From assembly GCA_964035545.1 (NCBI GenBank), contig OZ037768.1:3273501-3337500 (forward strand): a DNA stretch of 64,000 nucleotides, in the 5' to 3' direction. Numbering within the stretch: position 1 is the stretch's first letter; the number at the start of each line of letters is the position of its first letter. The DNA comes from Bugula neritina. Its lineage: Eukaryota > Bryozoa > Gymnolaemata > Cheilostomatida > Bugulidae. Below are positions 28,322-42,015 of this stretch, in pieces. Position numbers and translations under genes: made by a program. Below the pieces are notes generated by a model, which made no database searches, was not told where the DNA came from, and saw nothing but the letters and a program-made list of their open reading frames with translations.

Positions 28322-28558
28322 ATGGAAGTTGGTACGATACGTTGGATTATCTTTCTGGTGTTGGTAACTGCCAACTATGCTGAAGGCTATAAACCCAAAG
28401 AGCTGTCACTGAAAGACCTAATAAGCTGTAAGAATGGATTTTACGGGAAAGTTGACTGCTATCTTTGTGGAAGAAGGGTTGAAAGTTTAGATGTGTATCA
28501 AAAGTGCTGTGCCGGCCACTTGAGTTACCTAGAGTTCTGTGAACTATATCTGTTATAA
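28322..28558 (+). CDS. Small secreted six-cysteine peptide, unidentified
   Basis: A 78-residue protein in one coding exon. An N-terminal signal peptide is evident (MEVGTIRWIIFLVLVTANYA, likely cleaved near AEG/Y). The predicted mature part is about 56 residues with cysteine spacing C-x9-C-x2-C-x12-CC-x9-C and ends ...FCELYLL. ATG follows immediately after an acceptor (tttag at 28317-28321). A strong donor, tcaag|gtaagt, ends a candidate 5'UTR exon at 27539. A polyadenylation signal (AATAAA, 28653-28658) lies 95 bases after the stop. Together these suggest a real short transcript rather than a chance ORF. The six cysteines and size suit a disulphide-bonded secreted peptide. The layout vaguely recalls cysteine blocks in protostome neuropeptide precursors (whitnin/prohormone-3 type), but I cannot confirm this. 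No dibasic-flanked short peptide is obvious. Function unknown. Confidence 0.65.
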   Translation: MEVGTIRWIIFLVLVTANYAEGYKPKELSLKDLISCKNGFYGKVDCYLCGRRVESLDVYQKCCAGHLSYLEFCELYLL

Positions 28559-28652
28559 ACAAAGATCTTTTCACTAAGAAAATATTATTACAAACTGGAT
28601 CTGGAGATTTGCCAACATATAAAATTATAGTGGTTTCTTTTCTAATATCAAC

Positions 28653-28658
28653 AATAAA
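28653..28658 (+). other. Polyadenylation signal AATAAA of the secreted peptide gene
   Basis: Canonical hexamer 95 bases after the stop codon at 28558, followed by T-rich sequence. Confidence 0.55.
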
Positions 28659-29082
28659 GTAATTTTATATATTAAACACCAGCATAATATTAATATAATA
28701 TTTTAATCAATAAACATCGCTATATGTGAACAAATACATTATTTACTTGATATATAAAAATTAATATAATTATTATATAAAAATAAAGAAACAAAGTGTA
28801 TACAATTATGTCAATATTATAATTATATGTGATTATTTTTTAATAAACCATTGAAAAGTTATAGTTAGAAGATTATTTTAGTGAATTAGGTGTGTTAGTA
28901 TTTATTAGCTTGCAATGATTATAATATGTTATAATTGGTATAATACTATAAAGATTCACATTTGTTTCAATTGTTTCCATCTTAATGTATAATGGGCTAT
29001 ACACGCTTATACGTCTCTTACCATACTGACAACTAAGTTTTAAGGGCTTTCAATAGTACTTTTGTGAGTATAACTTAATGAC

Positions 29083-29695
<613 letters not shown>

Positions 29696-30344
29696 AGCAT
29701 ATATCAGTATGTTGGAAGCATGCAACCTTTATATATAAATTTGTTTTACTAATTTTTTGAAAGATATAAAAATTACTTGTGTGTATTATATATGAAATAT
29801 ATTATTGAAGATTAATCCTTGTGTATTATTAGTTATAAGTTTTTATTTATATTTTGGTGACACTGTAAGTGATTACCCCATAAGCCCATAATGATATATT
29901 AATTATATCCATGTTTCAACTAATTTCTAAGTCTTTTTACACAGGTAATGGTATATTAGATGCCGGACTGTAATAGCCAAAAGACAACAGCATGCAATAT
30001 CACAAAGTTGTCTCCTCTCTAAAATATTTCCTTGGTAATTGTTCTCACCAACACTCTACAGTTTTCAAGGTCAATGAAAGGTGAGAGCTTTTAGAAGAAA
30101 CTAAAGGCCAAGGCGGTATTCCAATGAAGATTTGATTTTTTTTTCTTGACAAAAAGATGCAGCATGCCAATGTTTCAATGCATGATCCATTGTCTCATTA
30201 TTATAAATTAAAAGATTAGGATTACTAATTTTGCAGCATTGTTGATAAAATATTTCCAAAATATATTGAATAAATCATAATCAAAGTATACTTACTCGAT
30301 ACTTACTCGAAGTATGAAATTGAATATTAATAATAATATGAATA

Positions 30345-30600
30345 TATCTGACTTTTACTTTAAGTTTAAGTTTAACTTCAAGTTTAACTTAAAGTTAAAG
30401 TTTAAGTTAAAGTTTTACTTTTAGTTTAAATTTTTTTTTTTAATTTTAAGTTAATTAGATTAACTTATTAAAATCCAATCATCATGATGATGGTCATGGT
30501 GATGATCAGCTACTACAACCAATAAATCATCACTGATCACAGATAATGATAATCATGGTGATGGTCATTCTGATAATCATAATAGTAATAGCTTTAGTAA
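30345..30600. repeat. AAGTTTAACTTTA and GATGATCATGGT low-complexity block
   Basis: Runs of AAGTTTAAGTTTAACTT with reverse-complement partners, then GATGATGGTCATGGTGATGATCA. Located about 0.6 kb upstream of the NUP93 start. Confidence 0.7.
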
Positions 30601-31123
30601 AACTACTATTAGTATCACCAAGCGGTAGCATTGAATCAATGTCAATGTGTGATCATTTGATCAATGTAAATATGACTAACAGTACATTTTAGTGTGACAG
30701 TCATTATCAAATAATCAATAGATAGGCTAAATAAATTAATACTAAGAGTAATGGCAATTTTGTAAACTAAAATTAGTCATCCGAAGTGAACCTGACTCGT
30801 AGCTCTACATCTGTACCCATCTCACCAAATTTAAATTAAAGTTGCTCAAATTGTTATAATTTATAATTCTATTAGAGCTTATTCATTTATGTAGTAAAAT
30901 CATCTTTTTTTAAAAAGCAGTGTCAAACACATTAATAAGCTGTGTTATTGTAAACACTGATATCAGAATTTTCTTTAAACCTATAGGTTCTTTACACTAA
31001 ACTTCTGTAAATTTTGAGAGGCTTACAAATTATGTAACGATTACTGTAGTTAGTTATTTTTAAATTTTTTTTGTTAATTGGATGTAATTATAGTTCTTTT
31101 GCAGATAAGAGTTCAACCCATTG

Positions 31124-34100
31124 ATGGCATCGGAAGGATTTTCAGATTTGCTGCAGAAGGCCGAGGAGCTCTGCTCAACTTTTGACACAGACGTAGAGCT
31201 CCCTCGAGTGGAGAGAAGCTTGCAACAAATACTCGATGCTGGCCAGAAGCTCTGGTCAAAATCTCGCCACGCAGCTAGTGAAGATGCAGTCAATGTGAAA
31301 GCGTATGTGTAGCGAGAAGCAATGTTATAACCTAGTTTCTATTTTTTATGATAAATAAATAAATGACCACAGCAAATGGTGTGTTCCTAGTTTCCATGAC
31401 TGTTTTTACGGATGTTCTCTGTTAATCACTTATTTTTTCATTTGTTATAGCGCAACTTTGTTGGGACCAAAGGGGTATGGCATTCCTCAGATATCTCAGA
31501 AACTTGAGAAGCTGAGCTCTATGAAGACATATGATGCATTAGAACCAGCTAAAGATACTGATGTGCGAGCTTTTCTTAAGAATGAGAGAGACAATGCTTT
31601 GTTGGCCGCCATTGAGGCTTCAAAGAAAAAGGTTTGATATACTTCTTAACAATGACAGCATAGAGTATTGCATTCAATATATTGCATTTAGTTATGATGA
31701 ATTGAAATTATCAACTCTGCTCTTATAAGTGCCTGAGCTTCTGCACAATAAGCGATCATGTGGTATGCAGCCAATGATTTGCCAAGATTGGTAAGCAAAT
31801 TCTATTCAAAATGGCTAATTCTGTAGTATTTTTCCCATTTATTGATGGTTCAGCAAAAACATCAACTTTGTTTATTACGATTGTGAAAGTGAATGATTGG
31901 TTTTTAGACATTCTCGGAAGCAAATGAAAGACACTGGGAGAGCATGAGAGACGAGTGGGAGAGAGAAAAGCAAAGACTTCTCAACACACTGCTTGGCTCT
32001 CAGCAAGGGGCTTCATTAGATTTCTCACTGGACTATTCATCTATTGTGAGTTTCACTCTCATGCGTTTACTGTTACTTATTTTATAATATCTGAGACTTC
32101 AATAGACTGGGTTTTATGTAGCCTTGACTTAGGCTTAGCCATGTATTTTGCTACTAGTTTCTGACTTCTCTGCACATAGTGTAAATGCTTTGTCAACAGG
32201 TTAGAGGTCAGGGGGATAGTTTCATGAGTAGAGGCACTGCAAGGAGCGCCATGGATGCCACAGAGTTAGCCTATGCACAGCAAATATATATTTATAATGA
32301 AGATGTCATTGCGGGTGGTACAGTACCTCCCCTTCTTCTTCAAATGCTGGATGTAGCCAAAAATCTCAATGATGAGGTAAACTTTTCTCTCTCTCTCTCT
32401 CTGTTTACAATTCGTCTGTATAATGGCATTAACCTGTTCTTTACATCCAACACAGTCCCACAGTTCATGTGTTTGATTGTCAATGTAATAGTAAGAAGTG
32501 ATGACTATTTCAGCGCGTGAAGGAGTTGTGGAACATGGTAGAGGCTGTCAGCTCCACCCCCTCCTTGGCAACCGGCAGCATAGCAGCGTCCAAAGAGTCG
32601 CCAGAGCTTCACAAATCTTTAGTCACTAATTCTAAGCAGTATTTGGAAAAGAGGTAAGATTAGTTATTGCCATCTCTTGCTACACTCATTACATCACTTC
32701 ATGCCTCAAACCATGGCTATATTAGGAAACTATCTGCTTTTTATCTGTCAGCCAGGTGTCTTCCGCAATCAGCTGGGTGTCAACACTATCTGAATGACAG
32801 GTACTCAGGGAAAGGTGGATGCACCTGGTTGTTATAGTTATTGACTGCTGCTCTTTCTGTGAGCGTAAGATTTGATTTGTCTACTTTCAGCTATTTACAT
32901 CATATTCGCCAAACAATAAACCAGAACCTGCAGTCAGCGATGCTGGGAGGTGTTCCAGGGACTGTTCAGCTTGTGAAGAGTTATCTTAACATCGTATTGA
33001 GTCAGCAGAACCCTGGACTAGAGGTCAGTGGGTTTGTTACGAGGCTCATTGTAGAGATCAGTTTAAATGAGTTCACAGTTTGGTTCTAAGTTAGTCAACA
33101 GCTCACAGGGCAGTTAGTGTAGACTGTAGAACTAGTTGATCAACAAAACTATTTTTCAAAAGATCCTGTTTCCGAAATGTCATAAATAAACATAAGTATT
33201 GTAATACTAAGTAGGGTTAGATATTTGTCTTACATTAGTGTTATAAGGATAGCAAACTAAGTGCCCTATTGTGCAGCTTGTGAAGTGTGGAACACGGAGA
33301 CAGCTACTGTGACATTATACTGTGACACTATACTGTAACGTTGTAGTGTTTAGGTCAGCGGCATTATCTTCTGCATTTATGAATCTGTAGTCATAACAAC
33401 TGTTTGTGAATTTGTAGTATATGTAGGTTATTGTAGTATGTGAATTAATGCAAATCTTTTTCTAATCAGGATGGGTTGGTACACGAACAGCCTGTCTGGC
33501 CAATGATATACTTCTGCCTACGTTGTGGAGACCTGAGAGCTGCAGTTTCATTGGCTGAGCAAGCAGCTCCCTCTATTGGTGAATTCAGTGCGTATATGAA
33601 GGAGTATGCAACTCACAAGTCTCTCACACTCAGCTCGGCTGCTAAGATTAAACTACAGTACCGCAGACAGATCAGAAACTCAACTGACCCCTTCAAAAGG
33701 TTATTTTACTTGCTGTCTGTATTTATAGCTCCGTATGCATAACTTTTAATACAGGTTTGTCTAAATTATGTGTAAATATGTTGATGTACCCTCTGTTATA
33801 TGCCGGCCTGCAGTTGTCCGCTGTCTTGTAGGCTGGTGTTTTGTGTAATCGGCTGCTGCGACATCGTCGATGCTCACTCAGGCGTCGCTGAAAAGATAGA
33901 AGACTTCCTGTGGCTGAGACTCGCGCAGATTGAGTCCAGCTCTGAGCATCAGCCGGGGGATGGGGACTCCCTGACCCTCCCCCAACTACAGACACAGTTA
34001 CTCGAGGAGTTCGGTATGCAGTATGCTACACTACAGAGTATACAGTATACTAGATGTATATAATACAGAGTATACAGTATACTAGATATATATAATATAG

Positions 34101-37100
34101 AGTATACAGTAGACTAGATATATATAATATAGAGTATACAGTATACTAGATATATATAATATAGAGTATACAGTATACTAGATATATATAATACAGAGTA
34201 TACAGTATACTAGATGTATATAATACAGAGTATACAGTATACTAGATATATATAATATAGAGTATACAGTATACAGTATACTAGATATATATAATATAGA
34301 GTATACAGTATACTAGAGATATATAATATAGATTATACAGTATACTAGATATATATAATATAGAGTATACAGTATACCATACTTGATATATGCTCAACAT
34401 CCATTACTGTATAATTTTCTGCTTCAGGTGAGAAACATTTCCAGGCCAGCCAAAGACCATACCTGTATTTCCAGGTGCTGCTGCTCACCGGTCAGTTTGA
34501 GGCAGCGTTAGAGTTCTTAGGCAGGTATGACAGGTTTCTGTGTCACGCTGTGCACATTGCGCTGGTGCTGTATGAGCTGAACCTGCTGCTGCTGCCCGCT
34601 GACGCGCAGTCACACCTGATTAGCAAGGATCCTGCTGACAGTCAGCAGTTGAGGAGACTCAACCTCGCCCGCCTCGTCATGATGTATACGAGAAAGTTTG
34701 AGGCTACCGACCCGAGGGAAGCCCTCCAGTACTTCTACTTCCTCAGGTAAACTCCGTGGAGAGACATTTAAGTCAGCGACGATGTGGTTTGCTCAAACTA
34801 CTTTTGTGACATTATTTCGCCAGTTACTATGACTTTACACCATACGATCAGAAAGTAAGTTGTATGTTAGATGTTTGCAAATCAATTGTTAATGAACTTG
34901 AAAGGAAAACAATTTAGCAAGACCTGTCTTTCAAATTATCAAATCACGAATTTTCTCTTAGAAATATGAGTCCCAAAGTTTTTATAGGAAATAAAGTTCA
35001 TAATTGAGCTGTTAACATGTGTGCAAGGGTGTTGGTGGGTTTCTCTGTCGGCTGTTGATAGGGTTGTCTGTTGATTCAGTTAACTTTTTCAACCTGTGAC
35101 TTATGGCTCATTTTCAAAGTAATTTTGTGTTGATTTCTGTACTGGTTGAATATCTTAAGCAGTTTACAGTAGCTTTATGCTTCAGCTTTATGCTTTATAT
35201 TTCAATTATAAAAATTATTGGACACACATTTTACATTTTTCCCTCTTTTTTTAATAACTTGCATATCTTCGACTTATTGTGGGCATCACAAAACTTCAGC
35301 TTACTTGTAAAGTCACACTAGTGTCACATAAGGTGTCACACACTAGTGTCACATAAGGTGTCACACAAAGTGTCACAGTGTGTATGTGACTACAGCTGCT
35401 CTTATGCTAAATTTTTTGATGCCATATTGTAAGCATTATGAATCTCAATATCTGGCTTTCTCATTGGGTTTAGGATTTTTAGGAGTGTATAAGTATCAGA
35501 CTTTTACTTTATGTTGAGTCATGATTGCAAGCTGCTATAAGATATTGTATTTATGGAATATATACTGTAATATAATGATTATAAAATAGGAATGGTGTTA
35601 TATTTAAGGAATATAAAGAGTCCTGTGGGAGACAGCAATTTATTTGCCTCTTCCGTCAGCGAGCTGGTGCTGGAGACGAGAGAGTTTGACATGCTACTCG
35701 GTAAAATTGATCGGAATGGCAAGAAAAAGGTATGTTATTTGTCCTAACTCCGCTCATCATGTCGGCTCAGGGGTAAATAGTGTGACAATGCCTCATTTAT
35801 TTCATAACCTCTTTGTCACATTCAGCCTAATTTTGTGGTAGTAATATCAGCTGTGAAAATATATAATTATTTGTGCTTTACTACCCATATTGATTATAGA
35901 AATGTACTTAATTTTCCATGGTTGACAAAAGGTCAATACGACATAAATTAGTTTCCTTATAAAACGGAAAATTTCTTAGTTTAAGTAGTACAAGTGTGTG
36001 GTTGACCAATAAGCAGGTATTTTATCTGGTAGTTCTATTTAACTGATGATATGCTGGATTAGCTTTGCTGTGCCTTTGATTCATGATAATGATACACTTC
36101 TTGCTGGTAATATAGTCAGCATATGTATCGTATGTATACGGTGTTGTAGGCTGGTGCAATAGATAAGTTTCAAGCAGACACCAAGAGTGTAATAGAGAAG
36201 GTTGCGTCTGACACAGAAAGGAGAGGAATGTTTGAGGAGTCAGTCAAATTGTATGACCTTGCTGAGGTCAGATATTCATTCTATCACTTGATCTCGCAAT
36301 TGTGTAATTTATGTATTTAATGTATTATGTATGACGCAATTATACTAAAGATGGAAGCAAGCTTGGGTCTCATTTAAAGTGCAACTAGATGGTGTGGCGC
36401 TATATAGCTGTCTTCATTGAGTTTAGATGGCCGTGAGGTCCAGCGTGTAGTAAAGAGAAAATGAATGGGCTTTACTATCCATAGTAGAATAAGAAGATGT
36501 CTACTATCACTGTTGAGATGACTCATGGTGTGTGGTTGTTTTTAGTCTAGGGAAAAGGCAGTCAGACTTCTGAGTCAACTCGTAGGCAGACATTTATCAG
36601 AGCCATCTGTGGAGGGTTCTGCTAGGAACAGAATCAGCACTCTAGCATTTGATGTGGCAAAGAGGTACACTGCTGTCTTGATATATGCACTAAGTGGAGA
36701 TATGCTCTTGTATTTATATTATGTGTTGTAGTAGTTCTACACATGTATTCATACAACATATTGAAGGTATAAGAGTCGTACAGATCTGTCTAAGCAAACT
36801 TCTGGAACCTTCTACTTACTGCTAGATCTGATGCAATTCTTTGAACATTACCATAAACAAGACTACGACCACGCTCTGGATATAATAACACAGCTGAAGA
36901 TCATACCCATGTCTTTGGAGACTGTTGAACAAAAAGTCAACTCTTTTAAATATTATGAAGAAGAGGTTTGGTTTAATCATCTATATAACTCTCTGATAGA
37001 ATATGTTATTGTAATATATCTACTCAACACTCTCATATAATTATATGTTATTGTAATATATGTTTACATTATGTTTAGTAAATTTGTCATTCAAGTCTTA

Positions 37101-38362
37101 GCGGATTAACTTAAAGCGTTTGGCTTGGTCATCATAATTTAAATTTTTCTGGCCAAAATCATGTAAGCTTGTGCTGTTAGAGTCTTTGCTGATCGCAGCT
37201 ACTATAATGGGAACCAAAGGTGCAGATGTACTCTTTGTTGGCACATGGATTGCGACTATGGCGTGTGACCTACAAGCAGCTGTTGTGGTAAGGTATTGTA
37301 TTGTCCTGTATTTCTACTTTCAGATAAGACAAGCCCTGCCAGACATATTGCTGGCTACAATGGACACTCTTCATAACATCTATAAGAAAGTGAGGTATGT
37401 ATGGAACTCAACTGTACTGTTCACAAAGTGAGCTTTTAGAATGAGAATAAAAGCAAATCTGCCAACTCTAAAAGCCATTTAATTTGATACAAAAGCATTT
37501 ATTATTATAGATGATAACATATTATTTGTTGCAAAACAAAAAAGAATCAGTTTTCATAAATATCACAGGTGAATGTTATAAATCAAGTTATTTGAGTGAA
37601 ACAATATAATCTTCTCACAAACCTCGAGTACCAAAAATATGTGTATGTTCTTTCTGACCGAAGGAATGAAGAGTTTAAATAATAAATTTACAATGTTTGG
37701 TTTTGACACTGCTTATGCCTAAAATGACATAAATTTACACCAAAGTTTGGGCTCCTTTGAATCGAGTTACAGAAGATTGCCGTAGATATGCACAGACCAT
37801 TTAGGGCTTCAGAGGCATACATGATCACCTTGTATACTGTTGATGAATATATTGGCAGTAGATATTTTTCCTTTACAGGCCAGCGCATGTTGGCAGCAGC
37901 AGCATGAGTCAACTCAGTCGGTCCTCGCTGTCTGTATCTGTGGATGATGGAGGACGAGGCACAGTAAGTACACCTACTATGTGACCTTGACACAAACGTA
38001 GCTACTTGGAGTAATAAAAAGTGTGCTTGTTTTTGTGAATCTTTGTTTCTTGTGAGAGGTTTACTTTAGCATTAAGACTGTTGTGGACATGGGCTGCATA
38101 GTAATGATGCAAAACTCTAGATGTCTAGGTTATGTCGTATACTTGTGATTTCATGTCTATTTTTGACAAGCCATTGAATATCTTAAATGAAGGTCTGGGA
38201 TTATTGAATTTACATCATGCTTATATCCGGTTGATATTGTAGAAACTGTGTAGCCTCAGAGACAATGCCCGTTCACTTATCACATTTGCTGGAATGATGC
38301 CATATCGTCTTCCAGGAGACACCAGTGCTAGGCTCGTACAGATGGAAGTTTTAATGAATTAA
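31124..38362 (+). CDS. NUP93: Nuclear pore complex protein Nup93
   Basis: Inner-ring scaffold nucleoporin; it binds the Nup62 subcomplex through its N-terminus and Nup205/188 (family knowledge). Exons: 31124-31302, 31451-31631, 31908-32045, 32200-32376, 32514-32653, 32891-33023, 33470-33699, 33832-34013, 34428-34746, 35609-35729, 36150-36266, 36546-36664, 36767-36965, 37324-37394, 37879-37963, 38243-38362. Phases agree, 836 residues (human 819). Seen: an N-terminal helical segment ([11 protein letters not shown], then [16 protein letters not shown]), then the Nic96-type alpha-solenoid with [46 protein letters not shown] and [15 protein letters not shown], ending in the highly conserved [20 protein letters not shown] and [11 protein letters not shown] at 31124 lies 19 bases after a strong acceptor (ttcttttgcag, ending 31104), implying a 5'UTR intron or outron. 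The 3' end faces ARL2BP. Confidence 0.97.
34014..34380. repeat. 32-base palindrome-rich minisatellite in a NUP93 intron
   Basis: About eleven copies of a unit containing agagtatacagtatactaga and tatatataatat. The core GTATAC-A-GTATAC is self-complementary. The array begins right at the exon-8 donor (G|GTATGCAGTATGC). Confidence 0.93.
35312..35385. repeat. Short tandem repeat of cactagtgtcacataaggtgtca
   Basis: About two and a half copies of a 26-base unit in the intron between NUP93 exons 9 and 10. Confidence 0.8.
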
Positions 38363-38387
38363 CCTGTTATATATTATATTAAACATA

Positions 38388-38393
38388 TTCTCT
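38388..38393 (+). other. Candidate polyadenylation signal (ATTAAA) of NUP93
   Basis: Common variant hexamer 26 bases after the NUP93 stop. An alternative AATAAA lies near 38561. In AT-rich DNA either could be chance. Confidence 0.3.
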
Positions 38394-38472
38394 CTTCATA
38401 ATAATGGTGTACATCAGTATCTGCTATGCAATATTATATTATATGTAAAACAATGGCTTTAGTTTTTAATTC

Positions 38473-38478
38473 TTTATT
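38473..38478 (-). other. Candidate polyadenylation signal (AATAAA) of ARL2BP
   Basis: TTTATT on the plus strand reads AATAAA on the gene strand, about 410 bases after the ARL2BP stop. If used, the ARL2BP 3'UTR would run to within roughly 100 bases of, or overlap, the NUP93 3'UTR. Confidence 0.3.
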
Positions 38479-38888
38479 CAGTTTCCTAAAGAGAAATATG
38501 CAAATATAGATGCTTCATACAATATAATTAAACATAAACATATTCTCCATTTATCGACCATAATAAAATTATAAATGGATTATTTCACCAGTATTAATAG
38601 TAATATATATACACCGACAACTAGTAGGCAGTAGATAGATGAAGAGGCGGGACGGTTTTGATATATTGGATAAATATGACCGACTAATGAATCAAAAACG
38701 TAAAAAATTAATGGCACTCTATATACACAAAGCAATTTACAAAATTGCTAAAATCACGAACACCTTCATTGCAGTTTTCCTATATGCATGGATTTGTATG
38801 CAATTTACAAGGCAATGTCTAGTTGGTCTGCGTTGTATACTGATGACAACACCTGAGACTTGCTGTAGCTCATCAAATAGTGCATGTA

Positions 38889-41800
38889 TTAGGAAGGTGA
38901 ATCTTTCTCAGATTGACCGTCTCTGTGTGGCTGACTGTCTGTGGCTGAGGCAGCAGTGTCTAGTCTGAGGGGTGTCACAGTTAAACCTGCAGATAGATCT
39001 ACTGTCTTGTCTTCTTTCATCTGCAACATATATGAACAGAATATCGCAACAATCAACATACATGCCATCTACGCTGTGGGCTTTTGTGGTGGTCTATAGT
39101 AGAGATGTTATATCATCAGCTGAATAAAAACTAGTTGTATGAACATTTCAAAAGAGCAAGAACAAAACAATTGATTATATTGATGAATCAATTATACACA
39201 CAATTCACATCAAACACCTCAGAAGCTCCTTCAATTGGTGCACAGAGTAATTGTCTATATACATACCGCACGGTAATCTAAAAACATCTCTTTAAAGCTA
39301 AGGAAATCACTAAATGTTAGCAACATTTCAAATATTTCTCCTTCCAACTCATCTTTGCGCTGTCTACAAATATTTAATATTAACCAATTAGAGTAAAGTA
39401 TATAAGACAGAACAGTTTCTACTTCAAAAATACAGTAACACAGTGCTCTTGTAGCAAACGCTACCCAAAAATAAGTATAATGTGAAACTTATTCAACGCT
39501 AACACATTATGAAGAGTTTTTTACAACCGAATAAACAACACCAAGCTTTCATTATTTCAATTATTCTCTGGAAAGGGGTTTAAATATGCCAAGTGTTTAC
39601 GGTAGGTAGGGGGGGGAGGGTTCAGCAATGCAGGGTTCTCATTATAGGCAACATCTAAAACTCACTCTAATTGAGCAGCAAAATCTGTCATATCAAACAT
39701 TTCTATTCTTGACTCCAGTTCTGTCTCTATGTACTTCTCTATCAACTCACACTAAAAATATTGTTACAAAAAGTAAAATAAGAGTAGCACTGAACTAATT
39801 CTGTTACATATAGTAAACCGGTTTGAGCCAAAGTTACATGTAACATAAATATATTATAAAAGGACTTTTCAAAAAAGAAATCTTATTCAACACCATATAT
39901 CTATAAAACATGAAATATAGTACAAAAAATATAACATACATATTCTTTGTGAATATCTGTGTAACAAAATTTATTTTCATCTGTATCTTCAAACTCCAGA
40001 TAATACTTGTTCATGAAGTCGTCTTGCAGAGACTGAAAGTCTTCTTCTACAATAGTCATATGTTGATGAGTTTACTCAGCTGGTTTAGCATTCCAGTAAC
40101 ATTATGGGAGCATCTAAATAAATCTTCTAATGCACATACTCATACGCCTATTATACCATCATCACGTACCTGTAGAACCTACACTCAACAAAACTACCTG
40201 ATGTAGTTTTTTATATTTGAAATAAAACGCAGTATGGGTATTCTATTACATGTATAGAACTGCATTCTTTAATAATAGCAGTGAAGAGGGTTTAATTTCA
40301 ACAAATGGCATTTTTTTTAAAACAACTGGTTGTATAGAAAGCTTAATATCTGTTTAATTTTTTTCAAACAAATCGAACACATTGAAATCTTGCTATCTAG
40401 ATTTTAATGAAATTATGTCAATACAACTTTTTAATAAAATTACAAATAACTTCAAAATAAACTTACCCATTATTATATCTTCTATATGGCCTATGACAAG
40501 ATCAAACCTGGTATCTTTCATGCTTGACCTAGAAGCAAACTTATTTGAATTTATCAAATGGCAGAATGTGTCTATACACAACACAACTGCAAATTATTCA
40601 CCAACATATGGTAAGGCGAGCCAACCACCAGCAAGCAATAGCAGAGATTTCAGTAAAATTTATGACAGGAGAGAAGGGAATTAGGCTATCCCAGCCACCA
40701 ACTAAAACTATAACTTCTCTGGAAAAGTTAAGACAGATAGGCATATAGAGATGCTCAACAATGTGAGTGTATAATCGCATTGATCTACTAAATAATAAAA
40801 TATCTGACAATTCTCAGTTTTGTGTAATGGTTGCATAAAATCAGTTGAGTTGTAAGCAGAATTATAATGATTCAATTTAAACATAATTGCAACATTTCGG
40901 CAGTGAAAAGACAGATTCTCTTTTAATTTGATTTTTATTCTACCTATATGTGAACATCCTTTTCCACTGATACCTATTCACAAGTTGTAGTTTGGTATTC
41001 AGGTTGATTACCTAAAGGAGCAGTCATCTATTGTTAATGTAAGAGATTGTCAGAACTGCAAATAGATAGACTGAGTTATCATACTTACCCAGAACATTTC
41101 CTAAAGTATAAGCATATTTTAAATTATCAATTTTACAGTAGTTTTTTAATTTAAACATCAGCAACATCTTGAACATATTAACTTTTTTTTAAAATAATTA
41201 TTGAACATACGAAGAAGTTGCAAGTTCCTCTTCCATGAAATCCATAGGTTCAAGTTGTAGGTAATGCTTTTCCAACTCTTCTAAAATATAACATGTATTT
41301 CCACTGAAAATTACAAAACAGCTTCATCACACTTGACAAAATGTTGCACAAATGTAACTGACATTAAAACTTACAACAAAAAAAAGCAAAACGAAAACAA
41401 AAAGTGAACTAAAAATTAAAAAAAATCAAAAACGGAAAAAGAAAGCAGGACTCCACGTTTAAAATTAAATTAACGTTTTAATTTGTCCTTCAATAACTTT
41501 AAAAGCAAGTCTTTTACTTGCACTTTGATTTACATTAAATTTAAAGAATTCCAAGTTTAGGCTTTGAGCCAATATCCAAATTAATAGTCAATGTCATAGT
41601 GATACTGATAGTTACTCTTACTATTAGTATTACTATTAGTATTAGTATTAGTGTTAGTATTAGTGTTACTAACTGCTAGACTTGGACTAACACTTAGTAT
41701 TACATTTACCGTCATAATCACTGCTACTGTCTGTAAGTGTAAATAAGTTACTGTCAGACTTATTCGTTACTACTTAGAATTACAGTTAGTGTTACTGTTA

Positions 41801-42015
41801 AAATTTTATTTTTATTTTAAATTTATCATCTTCATAAAACTAATTTGTATAAAATTAAAATATTTTTACTGTTCAAGTAATACAAAACCCTTAAAAACTT
41901 GACACTTAAGCAAACTACTACATCTCCCAATGGTGTTTCTTCCCTGGTTTTAATTACTGATAAAACTCATACCATGATTGTTGTGATGATTTTCATTTTG
42001 GTTGTTATCCGCCAT
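38889..42015 (-). CDS. ARL2BP: ADP-ribosylation factor-like 2-binding protein (BART)
   Basis: Effector of the small GTPases ARL2/ARL3, found at centrosome/cilium base and mitochondria (family knowledge). Exons 5'->3': 41973-42015, 41211-41280, 40467-40528, 39940-40046, 39666-39751, 39267-39363, 38889-39020; phases agree, 198 residues (human 163). The BART domain is clear: FDLVIGHIEDIIM, FMNKYYLEFEDTDENK, IEKYIETELESRI, GEIFEMLLTFSDFLSFKEMF, LDYRA, followed by a family-like tail (VDLSAGLTVTPL) and a longer Ser/Asp-rich end. The first two exons encode about 38 residues (MADNNQNENHHNNH, then EELEKHYLQLEPMDFMEEEL) that I do not recognise from vertebrate ARL2BP. An initiation at the Met in SSSMKDTRFD would give a more vertebrate-like N-terminus. 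Starts about 1.15 kb downstream of the ZFPM 3' end on the same strand. Confidence 0.93.
41460..41830. repeat. AGTATT/GTTACT mosaic block in ARL2BP intron 1
   Basis: Contains ACTATTAGTATTACTATTAG, TTAGTGTTAGTATTAGTG and several GTTACTGTTAG/GTTAGTGTTACTG words, flanked by AAATTTAAA-type DNA. Confidence 0.65.

Noticed and set aside
32385-32402. (CT)n run right behind the NUP93 exon-4 donor as a further splice-site array
   Set aside because: Only about eight units; too short to be more than a pyrimidine run.
38639-38968. 109-residue plus-strand ORF
   Set aside because: Antisense to the ARL2BP last exon and 3'UTR; no domain and no match to any family.
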